DNA from: Labilibaculum filiforme
GTDB lineage: Bacteria > Bacteroidota > Bacteroidia > Bacteroidales > Marinifilaceae
NCBI RefSeq assembly: GCF_002843315.1
Contig: NZ_MVDD01000001.1
Location: forward strand, 496,001-560,000
Reading direction: 5' to 3'
DNA length: 64,000 nt
In this document: in pieces, positions 27,516 through 37,421 of the stretch
How positions within the stretch are numbered: the first letter of the stretch is position 1
Layout: each line of letters begins with the position of its first letter
The notes under the pieces: model-generated
What the model saw: the letters and a program-made list of their open reading frames with translations, nothing else
What the model was told of the DNA's origin: nothing
Database searches by the model: none
Made by a program: the position numbers and the translations under genes

Positions 27516-28868
27516 CTAAGCCATTTCCTTATTCAAATGGTGTTTTTCCGTAAATTGGTTGATTACGTGAGCTAATTTTGGATAACCAATCTCCTCTAAA
27601 TCATAATAAACCCTTGTAGTTGGTTTTTTAGTTGTAATAATTCGATTTAAATCGATAGGAGTACCAATAATAACGGTATCGCAATCGCTATTATTAATAG
27701 TTGTTTCCAAATCTTTCAGTTGCTGATCGGAATAGCCCATTGCAGGAAGAATATTCCCAATGTTAGGGTAAATTTGGTAGGTTTCTTTCAATTTACCAAC
27801 CAAATAAGGTCGCGCATCAACCTCCTCTGCTGCGCCAAATTTTCTAGCCGCAATAGTTCCTGCACCAATCTTCATTTCCCCATGTGTTAAAGTTGGTCCA
27901 TCTTCTACAATTAAAACTCGTTTTCCACGAATCAATTCAGGATGATCAACCGAAATTGGAGAAGCACCATCGATAACAATAGCTTTTGGATTTACCATAG
28001 CGATATTTTCGCGAACGGTTTGAATTCCTTCTGGCGATGCAGAATCCATTTTATTAATTACCACTACATCTGCCAAGCGCAGATTTACTTCTCCAGGATA
28101 GTAATTCACTTCTGCTCCCGGACGATGCGGATCTGCCACCGTAATGGTTAAATCTGGCTTGTAAAAAGAGAAGTCGTTATTTCCTCCATCCCACAGAATA
28201 ACATCACAACCATCCGGATCATTCTCTGCTGCGCGAACAATAGCCTCATAATCTACTCCCGCATAAATAATATTTCCACGAGTAACATGTGGTTCGTACT
28301 CTTCCATTTCCTCCACAGTACACTTGTGTTTTTTTAAATCTTCCACTGTTGCAAAACGTTGTACTCTTTGGGCAACTAAATCGCCGTAAGGCATCGGATG
28401 TCGTATTGCTATCACTTTTAAACCTTTATCCATTAACTCTTCAATCACTTTTCGTGAGGTTTGAGATTTTCCACATCCCGTTCTAGTTGCAACCACCGCA
28501 ATAGTGGGCTTACTACTTTTTATCATGGTATCGCCCGGACCTAATAACTTAAAGTTGGAACCTGCCGCATTTACAATTGCGCTAATATTCATTACTCGTT
28601 TGTAGGGAACATCCGAATAGGAGAAAATACAATCGTCTACACAATGTTCTTTGATCAATTTCACCAAATCGGCTTCGGCATAAATTGGAATTCCCGAAGG
28701 ATATAACGAACCCGCCAGTTCACTTGGATATTTTCTTCCATCAATATCAGGAATTTGAGCTGCTGTAAAAGCAACTACATTGTACTCCGAGTTGTCTCGA
28801 AAGTAAGTGTTGAAATTGTGAAAATCACGACCTGCAGCACCAATAATAATGACATTCTTTTTAGCCAT
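27516..28868 (-). CDS. cyclic 2,3-diphosphoglycerate synthetase-like nucleotide-binding protein
   Basis: A 450-residue cytosolic protein. It has an N-terminal Rossmann-like segment (VIIIGAAGRDFHNFNTYFR, about 5-23), then a P-loop VVATRTGCGKSQTS (about 124-137), DVILWDGGNNDFSF and VVINKMDSASPEG (a GTPase-like NKMD motif). It matches the family annotated from archaeal cyclic 2,3-diphosphoglycerate synthetase. In archaea that enzyme makes a thermoprotective solute; the bacterial homologues have no established role and may be GTPases or ligases. It is monocistronic. Confidence 0.75.
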   Translation of the reverse strand: MAKKNVIIIGAAGRDFHNFNTYFRDNSEYNVVAFTAAQIPDIDGRKYPSELAGSLYPSGIPIYAEADLVKLIKEHCVDDCIFSYSDVPYKRVMNISAIVNAAGSNFKLLGPGDTMIKSSKPTIAVVATRTGCGKSQTSRKVIEELMDKGLKVIAIRHPMPYGDLVAQRVQRFATVEDLKKHKCTVEEMEEYEPHVTRGNIIYAGVDYEAIVRAAENDPDGCDVILWDGGNNDFSFYKPDLTITVADPHRPGAEVNYYPGEVNLRLADVVVINKMDSASPEGIQTVRENIAMVNPKAIVIDGASPISVDHPELIRGKRVLIVEDGPTLTHGEMKIGAGTIAARKFGAAEEVDARPYLVGKLKETYQIYPNIGNILPAMGYSDQQLKDLETTINNSDCDTVIIGTPIDLNRIITTKKPTTRVYYDLEEIGYPKLAHVINQFTEKHHLNKEMA

Positions 28869-28930
28869 AACTTTTGTTCTTAAGTTAAAATTAGTAATAG
28901 GTATGAGTACATAAAATTAAAAATTTTAAG

Positions 28931-28966
28931 GACTTAACCTAAGTTTAAATCACTTAAGTTGAAGTC
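28931..28966. repeat. inverted repeat upstream of cDPGS-like gene
   Basis: GACTTAACCTAAGT (28931-28944) pairs with ACTTAAGTTGAAGTC (28952-28966), thirteen pairs with one bulge and one mismatch. A further TTAAGTC follows at 28969-28975. The arrangement looks like an operator or a leader hairpin for the minus-strand gene. Confidence 0.4.
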
Positions 28967-28987
28967 ATTAAGTCTGTTTCTTAACAC

Positions 28988-29009
28988 GACAATAAAAATT
29001 GACATTGTC
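28988..29009. repeat. short perfect inverted repeat
   Basis: GACAAT (28988-28993) and ATTGTC (29004-29009) with a ten-base spacer. Possibly a protein-binding site; no T-run. Confidence 0.3.
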
Positions 29010-29436
29010 CTAAAACTGTTCTAACTTATTTAGTTTTTATCCCATCCATCTTTTCCAAACTAATTTTAACCGTTGAACGAAATACAACAAACCAACATCC
29101 TATATCGGTATAACTCAAGAAAACCTGCTACTCAACATGAAAAAAAAGTACTGATACACAACTTACTGCAGTCTTTGTTCCATGAAAGAACACTTACGAT
29201 CTGCCATCCACTAAAGCCTTCCTAAAACGAACCCAATATTTTAATCTCCATATTTCCTTTAGCAAATTGGTAAACAGTAAAATTAGCAACATTTATAATA
29301 GTACATTCTCCAGACAAGTAGGTTTTTCGCTACTTTTAAAAATAGACTAGTACCTGTACCGCAAAAAAAAGATAGCAGAAAGAGAATGGGAAATAGCATT
29401 TATTCCTTATTTTCGAGAAACCAGAACCGCAAAAAC

Positions 29437-30075
29437 ATGAACTTTTTAGCACATCAATATCTTTCCGGAGAATCGGACAAAGTGAAGATTGGAAACTTTA
29501 TTGGTGACTTTATTAAAGGAAATAAATATCAGGATTATCCTCCAGAGGTTCAGAAAGGAATTCTCCTTCATCGTAACATTGATCACTTCACCGATCATCA
29601 CCCTATCGTTTTACAAAGCTCGAATCGATTTAAAAAAGGATATAAAAGGTACTCCGGTGTTGTTATTGATGTGATTTACGATCATTTTTTAGCTCGCAAA
29701 TGGGATGAATATCACACCCAATCCATTTCCCGTTTTGTCAATAAATCTCACGAGATTCTTGTGAAAAACTTTTTAATTCTTCCTGCAAAGGTAAAGTTAT
29801 TCCTTCCCTTTTTAATTCAAAGCAGAAGATTAGAAAGCTATTCGAGCATGGATGGATTACAAGCAGCATTAGAAATTATGGCACGCAGAACCAGTTTACC
29901 AGCCCAAACCGATTATGCTATAAAAACTTTAATCGATCAGTATAGTGATATTGAAAATGAATTTGATTTGTTTATGACCGATCTTATTGATTACGTTCGT
30001 ACCGAACATCAGATTATCGTAATAACTCCAAACGATTCGCATCTAAACGAAGAAAAACAAACAACAAAATTGTAA
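29437..30075 (+). CDS. acyl carrier protein phosphodiesterase-like (AcpH family)
   Basis: A 212-residue protein of the AcpH family, which removes the phosphopantetheine arm from holo-ACP. It begins MNFLAHQYLSG like Escherichia coli AcpH, followed by IGNFIGDFIKG, GILLHRNIDHFTDHHP (metal ligands, about residues 40-60) and VIDVIYDHFLARKW. The ATG at 29437 is chosen because homology starts there; a longer in-frame start at 29386 adds a low-quality extension. Its 3' end overlaps the convergent rodA by 62 bases, an unusually large tail-to-tail overlap. Confidence 0.82.
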   Translation: MNFLAHQYLSGESDKVKIGNFIGDFIKGNKYQDYPPEVQKGILLHRNIDHFTDHHPIVLQSSNRFKKGYKRYSGVVIDVIYDHFLARKWDEYHTQSISRFVNKSHEILVKNFLILPAKVKLFLPFLIQSRRLESYSSMDGLQAALEIMARRTSLPAQTDYAIKTLIDQYSDIENEFDLFMTDLIDYVRTEHQIIVITPNDSHLNEEKQTTKL

Positions 30076-31438
30076 ATGCCCATAAGGAAGATCCACCATA
30101 ACTAAAAAATGGCAATGGAATTCCTATCACCGGTGCAAGCCCAATAGTCATTCCTACATTAATCGCTAGGTGAAAAAACAGAATGCATGCCACTCCGTAT
30201 CCATAAATTCTACTAAAAGGAGATCGTTGTCGTTCCGCCAAAAACAGTAAGCGAATTATTAATGACATCAGAAAGATTAAAACAGCTGTAGAGCCAACAA
30301 AACCCCATTCTTCGCCAACAGTACAAAAAATAAAATCGGTACTTTGCTCTGGCACAAACTTAAATTTTGTTTGCGTTCCATTCAAAAAGCCTTTTCCTGC
30401 AAATCCTCCAGACCCAATCGCAATTTTTGATTGAGCTACATTATATCCAGCACCCGAAGGATCCGATTCAATTCCTAACAAATCGTTAATCCGTTCCTGT
30501 TGATGAGACTCTAAAATATTTTCGAACAAATAACTTACCGAAAAGGTAAAAAACAGACTTCCCACTGCAATAAGAAGCACCCAAATTGCATGCTTAAGAC
30601 GTTCTTTATAAATATAATATAAGAAGGGAATAAAATTTAAAGCTATTGATAAATTCAAAATCGTATAAGCCGATAGTTTTAATTCCATCACCTGAACTAC
30701 TCCCCAAACCAATGCAAATCCAATAAGAATAGCCGTAACCCCAATTCCAACTTGTTTCCAACGTGTTCCAATAAATTTTAAGGAGATAAATGCAAAGGCT
30801 AAAATAATTAAGAGTACATATAATTCGGGCATTAGCAAGGTAATTATAAACAATACCGCTGCTAAAACTCCAACGAACAGGGCCACTCCCGAAAGACCTT
30901 CGCGATACAAGACTAATATAAAAACAATATATACCAAGGCAGAACCAGCATCTCGTTGCAAAATAATCAGAACCGCAGGGGTAAATAGTATTACTCCCGA
31001 TATAAATAAGGACTTAAACTTATGAATCTTAAAATTAAACTGACTTATGTACCTGGAAATAGCCAAACAAGTAGCAAATTTAGCAAACTCGGCTGGCTGT
31101 AAACGAATACCACCAATTTCGAACCACGATCGTGCTCCATTTACCTCTCTTCCAAAAATCAGAACGGCTATTAGAAGAAAAATCATGAGTAGATAGGTGG
31201 GATAAGCAAATGCCGAAAAGAATTTTCCTTCGATTAACAGAATAACCATTGCGAGGAAAAAAGCCGCACCAATCCACATCAATTGTTTTCCATATCTCTG
31301 ACTAATATCAAAAATACTTTGGTGTTCTTCATTATAAACGGCAGCGTAGATATTTATCCATCCCAAGAAAACAAGCAGAACATATAAAAAAATTGTCCAC
31401 CAATCCAGATTCTTTAACAAATTTACCTTTCTTGTCAT
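30014..31438 (-). CDS. rodA: rod shape-determining SEDS glycosyltransferase RodA
   Basis: SEDS-family peptidoglycan polymerase of the elongasome, partner of PBP2. The 474-residue polytopic protein is longer than Escherichia coli RodA because of an extra hydrophobic region in the middle (about 200-310), common in Bacteroidota. Signatures include GGIRLQPAEFAKFA (about 107-120), YNVAQSKIAIGSGGFAGKG, EWGFVG and PLPFFSYGGSS near the end. It is the last gene of purH-mreBCD-mrdA-rodA, 14 bases after mrdA. Confidence 0.95.
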   Translation of the reverse strand: MTRKVNLLKNLDWWTIFLYVLLVFLGWINIYAAVYNEEHQSIFDISQRYGKQLMWIGAAFFLAMVILLIEGKFFSAFAYPTYLLMIFLLIAVLIFGREVNGARSWFEIGGIRLQPAEFAKFATCLAISRYISQFNFKIHKFKSLFISGVILFTPAVLIILQRDAGSALVYIVFILVLYREGLSGVALFVGVLAAVLFIITLLMPELYVLLIILAFAFISLKFIGTRWKQVGIGVTAILIGFALVWGVVQVMELKLSAYTILNLSIALNFIPFLYYIYKERLKHAIWVLLIAVGSLFFTFSVSYLFENILESHQQERINDLLGIESDPSGAGYNVAQSKIAIGSGGFAGKGFLNGTQTKFKFVPEQSTDFIFCTVGEEWGFVGSTAVLIFLMSLIIRLLFLAERQRSPFSRIYGYGVACILFFHLAINVGMTIGLAPVIGIPLPFFSYGGSSLWAFTILLFVFLRLDANRLELLR

Positions 31439-31452
31439 TCCAACTTTCTTAT

Positions 31453-33309
31453 TTATTCAACAACTCCAGGACTAGGAGCAGCAACCTGATTGATTAAATC
31501 AGCCTCAAGCATCCTTTTTTCGATCCATTTTTTGCTCTCTGCAATCTCTCCTTTTAAATATTTTTCAATCATTAAACCAGAAATTGGTGCTCCATATCTA
31601 CCTCCCCATACGCCATTTTCAACATACACTACAATAGCAATCTTTGGATTTTCGCGTGGTGCAAATGCCACGAAAACAGAGTGGTCTGCCTCATCAGAAT
31701 TTTGTACCGTTCCCGTTTTACCACACACCCGAATATCCTTTACTGCAGCCAATGTTCCTGTACTTCCTGCTCCACCAGAAACAACCATCTCCATTCCATC
31801 AATTATAGGCGTGAAATGAGAAGAATCAACGGTCGTATAATGTTTCTCTAAATACTTATTATCCAAATAATTATCTTCCCCAACGCCTTTAACAATATGG
31901 GGAATATAATAGTATCCTTTATTAGCAATTGCCGCAACCATATTTGCCATTTGCATCGGTGTAATCTGCAACTCTCCTTGTCCAATTGCAAGCGAAATTG
32001 CATTTAAAGCCCTCCAATTGGTTCGATACTTGTTCTGATAATATTCATTCGTAGGAATGGATCCTGATTTTTCATTTTGAATATCCACACCCAACTTATC
32101 TCCAAACCCAAAAGAGATAACATGTTGTCTCCATTTGGTATAGCCATTTTGAACAGATCCAAACTTAGGACTCTCTAAAGTATAGCGAAATACATTCGCA
32201 AAGTAGGCATTACAAGATTGCTGTACTGCTTGTCGTAAATCAAGTGGAGAAGAATGGGCATGACATTTCATGGTAAAATTACCAGCATGATAACCATGCT
32301 GACATTCGAATCGGGTAGAAGGACTAATTACACCTTCTTGAAGAGCAACTAATCCATTAACGAGTTTAAAAATAGAACCCGGAGGATAAAGCGCCAACAT
32401 CGTGCGATCAAATAAAGGCTTTAAGGAATCGTTCTGAACCATCATTTGATAATTCTTATTCATTGCTCGTCCCACAAACATTTCTGGATCGTAACCTGGA
32501 CTCGATATTTTTGCTAATATCTCCCCTGTTTGAGGTTCAATGGCAACAATTCCACCTTTTTTATTTTGCATTAGCAATTCACCATATTGTTGCAAATCAA
32601 TATCCAAACTACTGTGTAAATTTTTACCTGATACCGCTTGTTTATCAAATTTACCGTCGCGAAAAGAACCTTTAATTCGGTTAAAAACATCTACCCAATA
32701 AATTTTCACACCCTTTTCACCACGCAACTCCTTTTCGTACATCCGCTCTATACCGCTTTTCCCAATATAGTCTCCTTGTCGAAAATAAGGGTCACTATTA
32801 ATTTCCTGATTGGTTACTTCTCTCAAATATCCTAATGCATGAGCGGCGCTGTTTAATGGATATTTACGCAAGGTTCTGGTTTGAACAAAAAAGCCTGGAT
32901 ACTTATATAACTTCTCCTGCAAAACAGCATATCTTTCGGAGGACAACTGTTTTAAAAAAATAGATGCTTTTCGATAAGAATAACGTTTTGCTTTCGCAAT
33001 TCCTTTAATTAACTCCAGCTTTTCGATTCCCAACAATTGGCAAAAGTCAGTTGTATCGAAAACATCTAGTTGTTTAGGAATTAACATTAAATCGTAGGCC
33101 GCTTGATTGTACACCAACAATTTCCCATTACGGTCATAAATTAATCCCCTTGCCGGATATTGTGTTACCTGACGTTGAGAGTTATTCTCTGCTGACAATT
33201 TATAGGTGTCGTCAATTATTTGAAGGTTAAATAAACGAATAATAAAAATTAGCACAACCAGAATGAATATTCCGCCAATAATATATTTTCGGTTCGAGAA
33301 ATTATTCAT
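31453..33309 (-). CDS. mrdA: penicillin-binding protein 2 (transpeptidase)
   Basis: Class B PBP that crosslinks lateral-wall peptidoglycan with RodA. The 618-residue protein has one N-terminal membrane segment (about 9-28), the dimerisation region (about 50-210) and the transpeptidase domain. That domain has the catalytic serine in PPGSIFKLV (about residue 308), QQSCNAYF (SxN motif) and GKTGTVQN (KTG motif). All three active-site motifs are intact. It lies 16 bases after mreD. Confidence 0.95.
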   Translation of the reverse strand: MNNFSNRKYIIGGIFILVVLIFIIRLFNLQIIDDTYKLSAENNSQRQVTQYPARGLIYDRNGKLLVYNQAAYDLMLIPKQLDVFDTTDFCQLLGIEKLELIKGIAKAKRYSYRKASIFLKQLSSERYAVLQEKLYKYPGFFVQTRTLRKYPLNSAAHALGYLREVTNQEINSDPYFRQGDYIGKSGIERMYEKELRGEKGVKIYWVDVFNRIKGSFRDGKFDKQAVSGKNLHSSLDIDLQQYGELLMQNKKGGIVAIEPQTGEILAKISSPGYDPEMFVGRAMNKNYQMMVQNDSLKPLFDRTMLALYPPGSIFKLVNGLVALQEGVISPSTRFECQHGYHAGNFTMKCHAHSSPLDLRQAVQQSCNAYFANVFRYTLESPKFGSVQNGYTKWRQHVISFGFGDKLGVDIQNEKSGSIPTNEYYQNKYRTNWRALNAISLAIGQGELQITPMQMANMVAAIANKGYYYIPHIVKGVGEDNYLDNKYLEKHYTTVDSSHFTPIIDGMEMVVSGGAGSTGTLAAVKDIRVCGKTGTVQNSDEADHSVFVAFAPRENPKIAIVVYVENGVWGGRYGAPISGLMIEKYLKGEIAESKKWIEKRMLEADLINQVAAPSPGVVE

Positions 33310-33325
33310 TTAAGTAGTAATTAAA

Positions 33326-33829
33326 CTATTTTTTAAACAACAAAAATTGTGATGTAATGAGTAAACTTAGCGTAAAGAATGTACTAAAAATGATTCGAAT
33401 AATAGTTTCACTAAAATTGGAAAATGAAAATACTTCTATAAAAAATAAAAAACTATGATGCGCTACCACTAATAGAATACAATACTTTAAAAACCATCCG
33501 AATCCATAATGCTGAATACTTGGAGTTGTTCCTTGTTCATATCCATCTCGTACCGATAAATAATTTAATATATACGGACGCAAGTAGGCCATAAAAACAC
33601 TAGCAGAAGCATGCATTCCTGGAGTGTTGGAAAAAACATCAACACTTAAACCAAGAAAAAAAGCCAACATTAGTAACAACCAGTTAGGTGTCTCGAACGG
33701 AAGCAATAATATAAATAAAACATACAGGTAAGGATTTAAAAATCCACTAATCTGAATATTATTTAAAATGGCTACCTGAATAAACACAAGAACCACAAAT
33801 CTTAAGGTATTTTTTATGATCTGATTCAT
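33326..33829 (-). CDS. mreD: rod shape-determining protein MreD
   Basis: A 167-residue inner-membrane protein with five to six hydrophobic helices, part of the Rod complex with MreB and MreC. Sequence conservation in MreD is weak, but the length, the ending and above all its position between mreC and mrdA identify it. LGLSVDVFSNTPGMHASASV is the most conserved part (about 60-79). Its start overlaps the mreC stop by four bases. Confidence 0.9.
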   Translation of the reverse strand: MNQIIKNTLRFVVLVFIQVAILNNIQISGFLNPYLYVLFILLLPFETPNWLLLMLAFFLGLSVDVFSNTPGMHASASVFMAYLRPYILNYLSVRDGYEQGTTPSIQHYGFGWFLKYCILLVVAHHSFLFFIEVFSFSNFSETIIRIIFSTFFTLSLLITSQFLLFKK

Positions 33830-34653
33830 TCTGTTTCCTCCTTTTCCAATTCTAACCGTTCCGACTTCATCAAATCTCCAATCACTTTCACATACGATAT
33901 GCTTCTAAAATCATTTGTAAAGGCGATTATCACTTCATGAAAATTACCTCCTGAACTTGGTAAAATTTCCTGTATTGTTCCCAGCAACAAACCCTCCGGA
34001 AAAATGGAAGAGTAACCACTAGTAACTATTGTATCGCCTGTTTGAATAGACACGTGAATTGGAATTTCGTACAATCGTGCTGTTTTGTAATCTTTGCCAT
34101 CCCAAGTAAGAGAACCAAAATAGTTATTCTTCTTAATCTTGGCCGATACACTTATTCGACTATTTAATAAGGAAATTACGGTGGAAAAATTATTAGAAAC
34201 ACCTTTTACCACACCAACTACACCATGATCCGTAACCACTGCCATTTCGGGTCGAATACCGTGCAATCTACCTTTATCTAAAGTAATATAATTCAATTGC
34301 TTATTTACGGAATTATTAATGATTTTAGCTGTTCGATAAAGATATTGCTGTTGATAAATGGAATCATGATAAAGAAAGGAAGAATCAACAGATAGTTTAA
34401 AGGAGTCACCTAAAAGATTTTTTAAACGAGCATTTTCTTTGTTTAAATCTTCGTTGATTTTTGCTAATGCCAAATAATCAGTTGTTGATGAAACCCGCTT
34501 GTATAAATTTCCACTAACCGCATTACTCGAATTTAGGAATTCGGTTTTTTGATAGTTATTGTAGCTAACTAACAATAACATACAAAAAATTTCAATTACA
34601 ATAAATAGGATCGTAAAATGAAATCTTACGATAAAATGTAATAAATTCTTCAT
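33826..34653 (-). CDS. mreC: rod shape-determining protein MreC
   Basis: A 275-residue bitopic protein linking cytoplasmic MreB to periplasmic PBP2. One membrane helix (about 12-30) is followed by a coiled-coil segment (about 60-80, KINEDLNKENARLKNLLG) and the beta-barrel domain with GVVGVVKGVSNNFSTVISLLN (about 150-170) and GDTIVTSGYSSIFPEGLLLG. It overlaps mreD by four bases. Confidence 0.93.
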   Translation of the reverse strand: MKNLLHFIVRFHFTILFIVIEIFCMLLLVSYNNYQKTEFLNSSNAVSGNLYKRVSSTTDYLALAKINEDLNKENARLKNLLGDSFKLSVDSSFLYHDSIYQQQYLYRTAKIINNSVNKQLNYITLDKGRLHGIRPEMAVVTDHGVVGVVKGVSNNFSTVISLLNSRISVSAKIKKNNYFGSLTWDGKDYKTARLYEIPIHVSIQTGDTIVTSGYSSIFPEGLLLGTIQEILPSSGGNFHEVIIAFTNDFRSISYVKVIGDLMKSERLELEKEETE

Positions 34654-34699
34654 TCAAAAAATCAAAATCCTGTTAAACCAAAATAAGTTTCCTTCCTGA

Positions 34700-35722
34700 T
34701 TATCTCATCAGGAAGGAAAACTTATCTACATTTTTTAATGCTATTCCAGTACCACGAGCTACAGCCCTTAAAGGATCTTCGGCAATGTGAAATGGAATAT
34801 TTATTTTATCTGTTAATCGCTTATCTAATCCTCGAAGCAAGGCTCCTCCACCAGCTAAATAAATACCTCTATTTACAATATCGGCATATAATTCTGGAGG
34901 TGTTTGTTCCAATGCACTTAAGATCGCGATTTCAATTTTCGAGATTGATTTCTCTAAACAATGTGCAATTTCCTGATAAGATACCGGCACTTCAATAGGT
35001 AGTGCAGTCATCTGATTTGGTCCTTGAACGCGAAAATCATTTGGTGGCTCTTCCAATTCAGACAAAGCCGATCCTACCTGAATTTTAATTTCTTCAGCAG
35101 TTCTTTCACCAATTTTGATATTGTGCTGATGCCGCATGTACTCCTGAATATCAGAAGTTAAATCATCACCCGCAATACGAATCGATTTATTGGTTACAAT
35201 TCCACCCAGAGAAATAACAGCAATTTCTGTAGTTCCACCTCCTATATCCACTACCATATTTCCTTCAGGAGCTTCCACATCAATTCCGATTCCGATAGCT
35301 GCCGCCATTGGCTCGTAAATCATGTATACATCACGCCCACCGGCATGCTCTGAAGAGTCACGAACCGCTCTCATTTCCACTTCTGTACTTCCCGAAGGAA
35401 TACAAATTACCATTCGCAATGATGGTGGAAACAAACGAGGCTTTTTGTTGATCATTTTGATCATCCCACGAATCATTTGTTCGGCGGCATTAAAGTCGGC
35501 AATTACGCCATCTCTTAGCGGACGAATCGTTTTTAGATTTCCGTGAGTTTTGCCTTGCATCTGGCGTGCTTTTTCGCCAATCGCAACCATTTTCTCGGTG
35601 CGACGATCAATAGCTACAATTGATGGCTCATCAACAACAATCTTATCGTTACAGATAATAATTGTATTTGCAGTTCCCAAGTCAATCGCGATCTCCTGAG
35701 TTAAAAATGAAAAAAATCCCAT
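34700..35722 (-). CDS. mreB: rod shape-determining actin homologue MreB
   Basis: Bacterial actin that guides lateral wall synthesis. The 340-residue protein has the actin-fold phosphate-1 loop IDLGTANTIII (about residues 14-24), PSIVAID, EPMAAAIGIG, VVDIGGGTTEIAVISLGGI (phosphate-2, about 164-182) and LAGGGALLRGL (adenosine motif). It begins the mre block and lies 30 bases after purH, so purine synthesis and cell elongation share a transcript unless a promoter sits inside purH. Confidence 0.97.
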   Translation of the reverse strand: MGFFSFLTQEIAIDLGTANTIIICNDKIVVDEPSIVAIDRRTEKMVAIGEKARQMQGKTHGNLKTIRPLRDGVIADFNAAEQMIRGMIKMINKKPRLFPPSLRMVICIPSGSTEVEMRAVRDSSEHAGGRDVYMIYEPMAAAIGIGIDVEAPEGNMVVDIGGGTTEIAVISLGGIVTNKSIRIAGDDLTSDIQEYMRHQHNIKIGERTAEEIKIQVGSALSELEEPPNDFRVQGPNQMTALPIEVPVSYQEIAHCLEKSISKIEIAILSALEQTPPELYADIVNRGIYLAGGGALLRGLDKRLTDKINIPFHIAEDPLRAVARGTGIALKNVDKFSFLMR

Positions 35723-35752
35723 ATGGTAGTTTAAATCTCTGTTATCTTATTT

Positions 35753-37285
35753 TTAATGCTTAAAATGTCTCATTCCTGTAAACACCATAGCAATTCCAAA
35801 TTTGTTAGCCGCTTCAATAGAATCCTTATCTCTTATCGAACCTCCAGGTTGAATAATCGCTGTAATTCCTGCTGCATGAGCTGCCTCTACACAATCTGAA
35901 AATGGGAAAAATGCATCGGATGCCAAAACACTCCCTGCAATTCGATCCCCTCCCTGACGAATGGCATTCTCTAAGGCCCAAATACGACTTACTTGTCCTG
36001 GACCAACACCACTTGTAGTTTTATTTTTTGCTATGGCAATTCCATTTGATTTTGCATGCTTAACTGTTTTCCATGCAAACATCAAATCTTCCATTTCTTT
36101 TTCGGATGGTTCTCTTTCAGTAACCACCTCTAATTTTTCACCAATTAATTCCTTATCCATTTCCTGAATTAAGAAACCGCCTAAAACTGTTTTTCCTTTA
36201 AAGGAGGAATAATCTGTTTTTAAAATTTCGGGCAATTCCAACAATCTTAAATTCTTTTTCGCTGTTAAAACCTCAATAGCTTCCTTACTAAAAGATGGTG
36301 CAACAATTACTTCCAAGAATATACCGCTCATGATTTCAGCTGTTGCCTTATCTATTTCACGATTGGCAGCTACAATTCCACCAAAAATAGAAACCGGATC
36401 GGCATCGTAAGCTTTCTGAAAAGCTTCTGATATTGTTTTGGCGCTACCAATTCCACATGGATTTGCATGCTTTGCCGCAACAATTGTTGGCTCTTCGAAC
36501 TCTTTTAATGTCTCCAAAGCACCATCTGTATCTCCAATATTGTTGTAAGATAGTTCTTTACCATGGATTTTCTTAGCTGCGGTCAAAGTTCCTTCAGTTT
36601 CCTGAATTTGACTGTAAAAAGTCGCATTCTGGTGAGGGTTCTCTCCGTAACGAAGATCTTGTTTCTTTTCGTAGGTAATCGTTAATGTTTTAGGCGATGT
36701 AATTTTCAGTTTTTTGTTAAAATAACCAGAAATTAAAGCATCGTAATGAGCCGTATGCTCAAACACCTTTGCAGTTAAATATTCTTTTGTTTCGATACTT
36801 GTATCACCAGCTGATTTTAATTCTTCAATTACTTTTGAATAATCTTCAGGATCGGTAATTACAGTAACAAATTTATAATTTTTTGCTGCAGCCCTTAACA
36901 TCGTTGGACCCCCTATATCAATATTTTCAATAATTTCTTCGTGACCAGCCTCAGGATTTAAAATTGTTTCTTTAAACGGATACAAATTGCAAACAACAAT
37001 ATCTATTGGCTCAATTCCCAATTCCTTCATTTGAGCGATGTGCTTTTCATTATCGCGAATTGCCAAAATTCCACCTTCCACATTTGGATGCAAAGTTTTT
37101 ACTCGTCCATCAAAACATTCTGGAAATTTCGTTAAATCAGAAATATCCATCACGGGAATTCCTTCTGCTTTAAACTTTGCAGATGTTCCTCCAGTAGAGA
37201 TGATTTCCCATCCTAAATTGGTTAATTCTCGGGCAAATTCAACTACGTTCGTTTTATCAAACACACTGATAAGCGCTCTCTTCAT
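35753..37285 (-). CDS. purH: bifunctional AICAR transformylase / IMP cyclohydrolase
   Basis: Catalyses the last two steps of IMP synthesis. The 510-residue protein has the N-terminal MGS-like cyclohydrolase domain (about 1-145, with [16 protein letters not shown] and [12 protein letters not shown]) and the C-terminal transformylase domain ([10 protein letters not shown] at about 268-277, SNGIAIAKN, and [12 protein letters not shown] near the end). The ending [14 protein letters not shown] is typical. It leads the transcript into mreBCD-mrdA-rodA. Confidence 0.97.
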   Translation of the reverse strand: MKRALISVFDKTNVVEFARELTNLGWEIISTGGTSAKFKAEGIPVMDISDLTKFPECFDGRVKTLHPNVEGGILAIRDNEKHIAQMKELGIEPIDIVVCNLYPFKETILNPEAGHEEIIENIDIGGPTMLRAAAKNYKFVTVITDPEDYSKVIEELKSAGDTSIETKEYLTAKVFEHTAHYDALISGYFNKKLKITSPKTLTITYEKKQDLRYGENPHQNATFYSQIQETEGTLTAAKKIHGKELSYNNIGDTDGALETLKEFEEPTIVAAKHANPCGIGSAKTISEAFQKAYDADPVSIFGGIVAANREIDKATAEIMSGIFLEVIVAPSFSKEAIEVLTAKKNLRLLELPEILKTDYSSFKGKTVLGGFLIQEMDKELIGEKLEVVTEREPSEKEMEDLMFAWKTVKHAKSNGIAIAKNKTTSGVGPGQVSRIWALENAIRQGGDRIAGSVLASDAFFPFSDCVEAAHAAGITAIIQPGGSIRDKDSIEAANKFGIAMVFTGMRHFKH

Positions 37286-37413
37286 AATTCTCTTATTTGG
37301 GTAATTTTATAAAATGGTGTAAATTTCATTTCCATCTAAAAAATGAAATTGGCTTAAACAAAGCTATAAATACTTTAAATACAGCAACTTATTAGCCTTG
37401 CAAAAACCTCCTG

Positions 37414-37421
37414 CAAAGTTA
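37414..37421 (-). promoter_or_regulatory. -7 box for purH-mre operon
   Basis: TAACTTTG followed by CAGG on the minus strand fits TAnnTTTG and would give a leader of about 120 bases. No -33 box at normal spacing is visible. Confidence 0.4.

Larger units (their letters stand above)
28869..29436. other. intergenic region with inverted repeats
   Basis: 568 bases between divergent genes. The left part holds CTTAAGTT twice (28879-28886, 28953-28960), a long imperfect inverted repeat (28931-28966) and a short perfect one (28988-29009). From about 29010 to 29436 I see no gene, promoter match or RNA. The last 51 bases are in frame with the phosphodiesterase but lack conservation. Confidence 0.5.
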
